Below, piece after piece: positions 22,736-27,013 of a stretch of DNA of 27,013 nt. Origin of the DNA: CBINFS01 sp966250015 (GTDB taxonomy: Bacteria > Bacteroidota > Rhodothermia > Rhodothermales > DASSAV01); contig CBINFS010000046.1 in the NCBI GenBank assembly GCA_966250015.1, positions 1 to 27,013 on the forward strand, in the 5' to 3' direction. How positions within the stretch are numbered: the stretch's first letter is position 1; each line of letters starts with the position of its first letter. The position numbers and the translations under genes are program-made. The notes beneath the pieces are model-generated. The model did not search any database. It was given only the letters and a program-made list of their open reading frames with translations, and was not told where the DNA came from.

Positions 22736-23395
22736 TTACTCCGTCAGGACGGTGAGGCGGAAGCCTGTCTCGCCGTTCTCGACGCGAATTTGAACGTCAG
22801 AGAGACGGTCCACGACGGCGCTCGCCTTCGTGAGCTGGTCGGCGGAATGGGTGGAAACGACGGCGATTACCTGCATGCCGCCTGCCAGCCCGGCTTCGAT
22901 TCCCGCCGGGGCGTCTTCGAAGACGATGCACCGTTCAGGCGCCACACCGAGGCGTTCAGCGGCCAACAGGAAGGGCGCAGGATTGGGTTTGCCTTCGGAT
23001 ACGTCGTTGGCCGTGACGATGACGTCCGGCACGGGCAGGCCGATGCGCTTCATACGGGCGGTTGCGACGGCCAGTGACCCGGAGGTAACGACGGCCCAGG
23101 CGTCGGGAGGGAGCGCGCGGACCAGTGCGTCGGCGCCCGGCACTTCGCGCAGCCCGTCGGTATCGCTCGCTTCGGCAGCCGACATGGCGGCGTCCTCTTC
23201 TTCCGCCGAGAGGTGAGGGGCAACGAGACGGATGATGTCGATCGTTCTCCGGCCGTGGGCCACGCGGTTGAGGTACTCTATGTCGACGCCGTGGCGGGCT
23301 GCCCAGTTCGTCCAGTGGCGCTTGATGCATTCGATCGAGTCCACGAGCACGCCGTCGAGGTCGAACAGCACGGCGTCACAAAAAAACTTCTTCAT
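22736..23395 (-). CDS. HAD-superfamily sugar-phosphate phosphatase (subfamily IA)
   Basis: 219 aa, cytoplasmic. Motif I is FDLDGVLVDS (nucleophile Asp12, acid/base Asp14). The helical cap occupies about residues 18-85. Motif II is VTSGS, motif III includes the lysine in SEGKPNPAPF, and motif IV is VFEDAPAGIEAG, so all four are intact. This pattern is typical of phosphatases acting on small sugar phosphates and of beta-phosphoglucomutase relatives; specificity cannot be read. It starts 30 bp after the glgB stop on the same strand, so the two are probably cotranscribed, which suggests a phosphorylated sugar of glycogen or glucose metabolism. The gap to the convergent DUF1080 gene is 22 bp with no terminator seen. 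Confidence 0.92.
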   Translation of the reverse strand: MKKFFCDAVLFDLDGVLVDSIECIKRHWTNWAARHGVDIEYLNRVAHGRRTIDIIRLVAPHLSAEEEDAAMSAAEASDTDGLREVPGADALVRALPPDAWAVVTSGSLAVATARMKRIGLPVPDVIVTANDVSEGKPNPAPFLLAAERLGVAPERCIVFEDAPAGIEAGLAGGMQVIAVVSTHSADQLTKASAVVDRLSDVQIRVENGETGFRLTVLTE

Positions 23396-23425
23396 CAGCT
23401 CGGGAATTAGCGGATCCGTCGGTTC

Positions 23426-25588
23426 TCAGGATGGGCGCAGGATGATGCCGGCCAGCGGTGGCACCGTCACCTGGATGGAGTAGGGCTGGTTCATCCAGGG
23501 GACTTCTTCCGCATGCAGGGGCCCCTCGCCGTTACCCACGTTGCTGCCGCCGTAATAGGACGAGTCCGAGTTCAGGATCTCGCGATAGGCTCCTAACCGG
23601 GGCACTCCGATGCGGTATCCGTAGCGTGGAACCGGGGTAAAGTTGACGACGACCACGACCACGTCGTCCCCGTTTTTCCGGAGGTAGCTGAGAATGGATT
23701 GATCGGCGTCGTTGGGGTCGATCCACTGGAAGCCGGCCCATTCGAAATCGTAGTAGTAGAGCGCCGGGGTATTGTGATAGAGCCGGTTCAGGTCCTTGAC
23801 GAGGGTCTGGAGCCCCTTGTGGAAGGGATACTCAAGGACGTACCAGTCCAGCGCGCGGCTGCTGCTCCATTCGGTGCCCTGCCCGAACTCGGTGCCCATG
23901 AAGAGCAGCTTTTTGCCCGGGTGGGTAAACATGTAGGTGTAGAGGCACCGCAGATTGGCGTGTTTTTGCCACTCGTCGCCGGGCATCTTGTTCAACATGG
24001 AGCCTTTGCCGTGGACGACTTCGTCGTGTGAGAAGGGGAGGACGAAGTTTTCGGTAAAGGCATAGAGCATGCTGAACGTCAGCGTGTTGTGGTGATACTT
24101 CCGGTGGATGGGATCCTCGGCAAAGTATCGGAGGGTGTCGTTCATCCACCCCATGTTCCACTTCATGCTGAACCCGAGCCCGCCGAGCCAGGGTGGCCTT
24201 GAGACCTGAGGCCACGACGTGGATTCTTCGGCGATGACGAGGGCTCCCGGGTTCTCGCTCTGCGTAACGCTGTTCAACTCGCGCAGGAAGTCGATGGCTT
24301 CCAGGTTTTCGCGGCCGCCGTACTGGTTGGGGATCCATTCGGTGCGGGAATAGTCCAGGTAGAGCATCGACGCGACGGCATCGACGCGCAGGCCGTCAAC
24401 GTGAAACTCTTCGATCCAGTAGAGGGCGCTCGAAAGCAGGAAGTTCTTGACTTCGTGACGACTGTAGTTGAAGATGAGAGTCGTCCAGTCCAGGTGTTCG
24501 CCTCTTCTGGGGTCGGCGTGTTCGTAGAGGGCTTCGCCGTCGAAGCGTGCGAGGCCGTGTGCATCCTTCGGGAAGTGAGCCGGCACCCAGTCCAGAATCA
24601 CGCCGATGTGGTGCTGGTGGCAGTAGTCGACGAAGTAGCGGAAGTCGTCTGGTGTGCCGAAGCGGCTCGTGGGGGCGTAATAGCCTGTCGTCTGGTACCC
24701 CCACGACGGGTCGTAGGGGTGCTCGGTGATGGGCAACAGCTCGATGTGGCTGAAGCCCATGTTTTTGACGTAATCAACCAGGCGGTGGGCCAGCTCGCGA
24801 TAGCCGAGGAACCCGCCTTCCTCATCGCGCTGCCACGAGCCGAGGTGCACTTCGTACACCGACATCGGGCTATGTTGCCAGTCCCAATTCTTTCGGTGTT
24901 CGAGCCAAGCGTCGTCGTTCCACTGGAACGGTTTGTCGTCGACGACGATGGTAGCGGTGGCCGGGCGGACTTCAAAATAGTTGCCGTAGGGGTCGGACTT
25001 GAGGTGGATCGTACCGGCGTTGCGGTTACGGATCTCGTATTTGTATAGCTCGCCCGGTCCGATGTTGGGGATGAAGAGCTCCCACACGCCGCTGCCGCCG
25101 CGCACGCGCATGGGATGGACGCGGCCGTCCCAGCGGTTGAAGTTACCGACTACGCTCACGCGTTCAGCATTGGGCGCCCACACGGCGAAGAGCACACCAG
25201 CCACCCCGTCGACGACGCGTGGATGTGATCCGAGGAACCGATACGAGTGCCAGTGCTTACCCTCACCGTATAGGTGCAAATCGAGGTCGCCGAGCTGTGG
25301 CGGGAAGCAGTACGGGTCGTACGCGACGTGGTCGTAGTTCCAGTGATCACGCCACATCAGCCGGTACCGGTCCGGGACGCTTTCCCAGGGACCTCTCCAC
25401 TCGAAAAAATCCGAATTTTCGATCCGCGTCATCGGCAATGTGCCTTCTACCGAAGCTTCCGTAGCATAGGGTAGAAAGGCTCTGATGACGCACCCGTCTT
25501 CGGTTGGATGCTTGCCGAGGACGGCGAAGGGGTCGTGGTGGCGGGCATCGGCGATGCGCTGCATTTCAGGCGTCAGTTCGGTACTCAC
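23426..25588 (-). CDS. glgB: 1,4-alpha-glucan branching enzyme
   Basis: 720 aa, matching GlgB (about 720-730). It transfers alpha-1,4 glucan segments to form alpha-1,6 branches in glycogen and is cytoplasmic. The N-terminus HHDPFAVLGKHP begins the N1 module, followed by a CBM48 module (about 110-210, GVLFAVWAPNAERVSVVGNF), the GH13 barrel (about 240-590) and the C-terminal all-beta domain. The catalytic triad is Asp403 (GLRVDAVASMLYLDY), Glu454 (VIAEEST) and Asp522 (PFSHDEVVHGKGSM), close to the E. coli positions 405/458/526. The start is GTG at 25588; an in-frame ATG eight codons later (MQRIADARHHDPF) is a possible alternative. The downstream partner is the HAD gene. No other glycogen gene is in the window. 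Confidence 0.97.
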   Translation of the reverse strand: MSTELTPEMQRIADARHHDPFAVLGKHPTEDGCVIRAFLPYATEASVEGTLPMTRIENSDFFEWRGPWESVPDRYRLMWRDHWNYDHVAYDPYCFPPQLGDLDLHLYGEGKHWHSYRFLGSHPRVVDGVAGVLFAVWAPNAERVSVVGNFNRWDGRVHPMRVRGGSGVWELFIPNIGPGELYKYEIRNRNAGTIHLKSDPYGNYFEVRPATATIVVDDKPFQWNDDAWLEHRKNWDWQHSPMSVYEVHLGSWQRDEEGGFLGYRELAHRLVDYVKNMGFSHIELLPITEHPYDPSWGYQTTGYYAPTSRFGTPDDFRYFVDYCHQHHIGVILDWVPAHFPKDAHGLARFDGEALYEHADPRRGEHLDWTTLIFNYSRHEVKNFLLSSALYWIEEFHVDGLRVDAVASMLYLDYSRTEWIPNQYGGRENLEAIDFLRELNSVTQSENPGALVIAEESTSWPQVSRPPWLGGLGFSMKWNMGWMNDTLRYFAEDPIHRKYHHNTLTFSMLYAFTENFVLPFSHDEVVHGKGSMLNKMPGDEWQKHANLRCLYTYMFTHPGKKLLFMGTEFGQGTEWSSSRALDWYVLEYPFHKGLQTLVKDLNRLYHNTPALYYYDFEWAGFQWIDPNDADQSILSYLRKNGDDVVVVVVNFTPVPRYGYRIGVPRLGAYREILNSDSSYYGGSNVGNGEGPLHAEEVPWMNQPYSIQVTVPPLAGIILRPS

Positions 25589-25656
25589 GATATACCTGAT
25601 CTGAGTTCAATGGGACGGAAAGGCCGGATACGTGCAGGAGAATGTACAGTAGCCAA

Positions 25657-25688
25657 AGCGTTTCTGCGACGGTTTAAGCGTAAACGCT
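25657..25688. promoter_or_regulatory. Inverted repeat upstream of glgB
   Basis: AGCGTTT and AAACGCT are perfect 7-bp inverted arms with an 18-nt spacer, in the 137-bp gap 70-100 bp upstream of the glgB GTG. The spacing is wide for one dimeric site, so this is a weak candidate operator. Confidence 0.25.
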
Positions 25689-25725
25689 CGGTCATGCGGA
25701 AAAAAACAACGGTGTCCCTTCAAGG

Positions 25726-25935
25726 CTACTGGACGACCGTGTACCCCTCTTCCTGAATGGCTGCCACGATGCTCTCGCGGTCGACTTCGTCCGGATCATA
25801 GCTGATCCGGGCCGTACCGATCTCGACCGACTCTATTTCGACCCCCTTGACGCCCTCCAGCGCCTGCTGTACTGCCTTCACGCAGTGGCCGCAGTTCATT
25901 CCTTCGACGGTGATGGTTTCGGAAATCTTGTTCAT
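25726..25935 (-). CDS. Heavy-metal-associated domain protein (CopZ/MerP-like)
   Basis: 69 aa, a complete single HMA domain of the usual beta-alpha-beta-beta-alpha-beta form. The metal site is GMNCGHC, with Cys15 and Cys18 in the M-x-C-x-x-C loop that binds Cu(I) or another soft metal. No signal peptide is present, so a cytoplasmic metallochaperone is most likely. The ATG at 25935 is preferred over a TTG four codons earlier because it opens the domain directly. No copper ATPase or metal regulator is in the window, so copper is inferred from the family rather than from context. It lies upstream of glgB on the same strand, but the 137-bp gap makes cotranscription uncertain. Confidence 0.93.
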   Translation of the reverse strand: MNKISETITVEGMNCGHCVKAVQQALEGVKGVEIESVEIGTARISYDPDEVDRESIVAAIQEEGYTVVQ

Positions 25936-26315
25936 GGTATATAGCAATCAATCACTTCAATGAATTACAGGAAGCCCGGTCGTTAACCCGTGGCAACCCC
26001 CGGAGTTGCATAAAACGCTTTGAATGGGCGGTTCGTTGCAGAAACTTGGCAGCAACGTGTGGTGCTGTGGAGGTGCAGGGTGCCCAGTTAATGTGTTTGC
26101 GTCGCAATAGACTTTGATTCGAGGCCGCCGCCGTGCGATGGTTCAGCACCATTAGGCTCATAGATAAGGAGCCCGGAGTCGGAAATGGGCACAGCATATT
26201 CCCTTGTATAACTCATGAAATTGCCCCACGGTTACGTGTGAAGAGAAGATGTGTACGTGTGGATGGATGATTCCGGAGATACCGGAAACTCAAACCATAA
26301 ATTACACATACTCCA
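25936..26315. other. 380-bp intergenic region before the S1 peptidase
   Basis: Two short frames here (25952-26197 minus and 26249-26440 plus) look random; the second overlaps the start of a better gene in another frame. A perfect inverted repeat TTCCGG-AGATA-CCGGAA lies at 26271-26287, 28 bp before the peptidase ATG, a possible operator. No tRNA, terminator or mobile-element end is seen. Confidence 0.5.
26271..26287. promoter_or_regulatory. Inverted repeat before the S1 peptidase gene
   Basis: TTCCGG-AGATA-CCGGAA: perfect 6-bp arms with a 5-nt centre, ending 28 bp before the ATG at 26316. Candidate operator or 5'-UTR hairpin. Confidence 0.35.
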
Positions 26316-27013
26316 ATGAACACTACAACGGGGAGATCTTTCTTTCAGTATCTAATTTATTCCTGCGTCCTCATTATCTTTATGAATGGTTGCGGCGATC
26401 AAATCGTTTCAAGCATACAGGAGGGGGTAACACTCAGTGAGCATGAGAATTCCAGCAACTCGCGTGAAGGACCATCCACGCACGACGACAAGTTACGCAA
26501 TCTGACACTCGAAGTGCCTGGGTTTGGCGGTTATTACTTTGATGAGGCAGGACAACTAGTGGTTAATCTGACCGATACGAAACAACGTGACCAAGCCGTA
26601 GTCGCCTTATTGGCGCGGTTGGAGAGAGGGGAACTCTCAACCATCGCAGAAAAAGTCAGGCAACTCACAGTGAAGGAAGTTGGGTACGACTTTGCGATGT
26701 TAGATGACTGGAGATATGCAATTCTAAAGAACTTATCCGTCTTGCACCGTATCACCACTGTCGACGTTAACGAAATCACGAACCGAGTTGAAATCGGTGT
26801 ACCGAGTTCGGACCTCATTCAAGCGATTTATCAAACGGTTAAACACCTTGGGATTCCCGAAGATGCTGTATACGTTTTCGAGGAGCAGTTTGCGATGAGA
26901 TATTCGGATTGGCTCATCGACCGTCGGCCGACACTACGAGGTGGACTAACTATTGAGAATTTGCGAGGTGATGTTTGCACCCTGGGATTCCTCTCCATTT
27001 CGACGCGACCAGG
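26316..27013 (+). CDS. Lipoprotein-like S1-family (trypsin-like) serine peptidase, 3' end missing
   Basis: An open frame of 232 codons from ATG 26316 continues off the right edge without a stop. The N-terminus has a hydrophobic stretch (FFQYLIYSCVLIIFMNGC) ending at Cys26, a weak lipobox because Met and Asn occupy -3 and -2. Residues about 28-60 are a polar linker. Then VPGFGGYYFDEAGQLVVNLT begins a prodomain-like region, continuing to ITTVDVNEITNRVEIGVPSS, a pattern seen before secreted S1 peptidases. At the edge GGLTIE ... CTLGF is the usual start of the mature trypsin-like domain, just before the catalytic His, which lies outside. The call is therefore by pattern and incomplete. The sequence is visibly less GC-rich and uses more A/T-ending codons than the genes before it, which may mean transfer. 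No Shine-Dalgarno is seen. Confidence 0.72.
   Translation, partial: MNTTTGRSFFQYLIYSCVLIIFMNGCGDQIVSSIQEGVTLSEHENSSNSREGPSTHDDKLRNLTLEVPGFGGYYFDEAGQLVVNLTDTKQRDQAVVALLARLERGELSTIAEKVRQLTVKEVGYDFAMLDDWRYAILKNLSVLHRITTVDVNEITNRVEIGVPSSDLIQAIYQTVKHLGIPEDAVYVFEEQFAMRYSDWLIDRRPTLRGGLTIENLRGDVCTLGFLSISTRP

Noticed and set aside
25952..26197. 81-codon minus-strand frame, considered as a transposase or intron remnant
   Set aside because: No recognisable motif, terminal repeats or RBS; not enough support to call a pseudogene.
26249..26440. 63-codon plus-strand frame
   Set aside because: It overlaps, in another frame, the start of the S1-peptidase gene, which has a signal sequence and family pattern.
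1..27013. CRISPR array, insertion sequence, integrase, rRNA or toxin-antitoxin module
   Set aside because: No regularly spaced direct repeats, transposase motifs, rRNA stretches or small paired antitoxin-type genes were seen on either strand.

Overview
The window is a high-GC bacterial chromosome segment that most likely comes from the Rhodothermota/Bacteroidota side of the tree. The evidence for that placement is indirect. The single tRNA has a good Bacteroidota-type promoter (a TTG-containing upstream box, then TAAATTTG matching TAnnTTTG). Most genes lack a Shine-Dalgarno sequence. There is a TonB-dependent receptor with an N-terminal carboxypeptidase-regulatory-like domain, and many secreted or lipoprotein glycoside hydrolases. 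Assignment to a family such as Rhodothermaceae is inference; no 16S rRNA gene or other phylogenetic marker is present.

Layout. 1-281 is the start of a secreted protein with a family-9-carbohydrate-binding-like N-terminus, running off the left edge (minus). 556-729 is tRNA-Leu(GAG) with its promoter and terminator (minus). 888-1589 is an unrecognised protein with one membrane segment (plus). 1652-4339 is a two-gene minus-strand unit: a DUF5060/DUF4038 (GH140-like) lipoprotein followed by an inositol-monophosphatase-family enzyme. 4505-4936 is a small heat-shock protein. 5372-8533 is a secreted GH2 beta-galactosidase (plus), convergent with a TonB-dependent receptor (8577-10967, minus). Behind the receptor lie a TetR regulator (11113-11736), a DUF5107-TPR protein (11852-15199) and a GH28-like beta-helix enzyme (15315-16817), all minus. 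Divergent from the latter is a GH78 alpha-L-rhamnosidase (17205-19985, plus). Then come an Old Yellow Enzyme (minus) and, divergent from it, a two-domain DUF1080/PHP-like lipoprotein (21226-22713, plus). A HAD phosphatase and glycogen branching enzyme follow (minus), then a small heavy-metal-binding protein (minus). The last feature is the 5' part of a lipoprotein-like S1-family serine peptidase (26316 to the right edge, plus).

How the genes may work together. About 5.3-22.7 kb, plus the GH140-like gene at 2.7-4.3 kb, reads as a plant-polysaccharide or plant-glycoside utilisation region: GH2, GH28-like, GH78, GH140-like, DUF1080 and DUF5107-TPR with one TonB-dependent receptor. Rhamnosidase, galacturonase-like, apiosidase-like and galactosidase activities together suggest pectin (rhamnogalacturonan) side chains or rhamnosylated/apiosylated plant glycosides. 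No SusD is present, so this is not a textbook SusCD locus. The receptor appears to be controlled by the adjacent TetR: near-identical 17-mers lie upstream of both genes.

Points worth a second look: the shared TetR/receptor 17-mer; the DUF1080-PHP-like fusion with a degenerate final metal motif; a GH28-like enzyme lacking the usual His and RIK motifs; a stem-loop at the predicted 5' end of the GH78 transcript; and an edge-truncated S1 peptidase of visibly lower GC. I do not claim a wholly new system. Much of the sequence consists of long antisense shadow ORFs caused by high-GC codon bias, and these are excluded.
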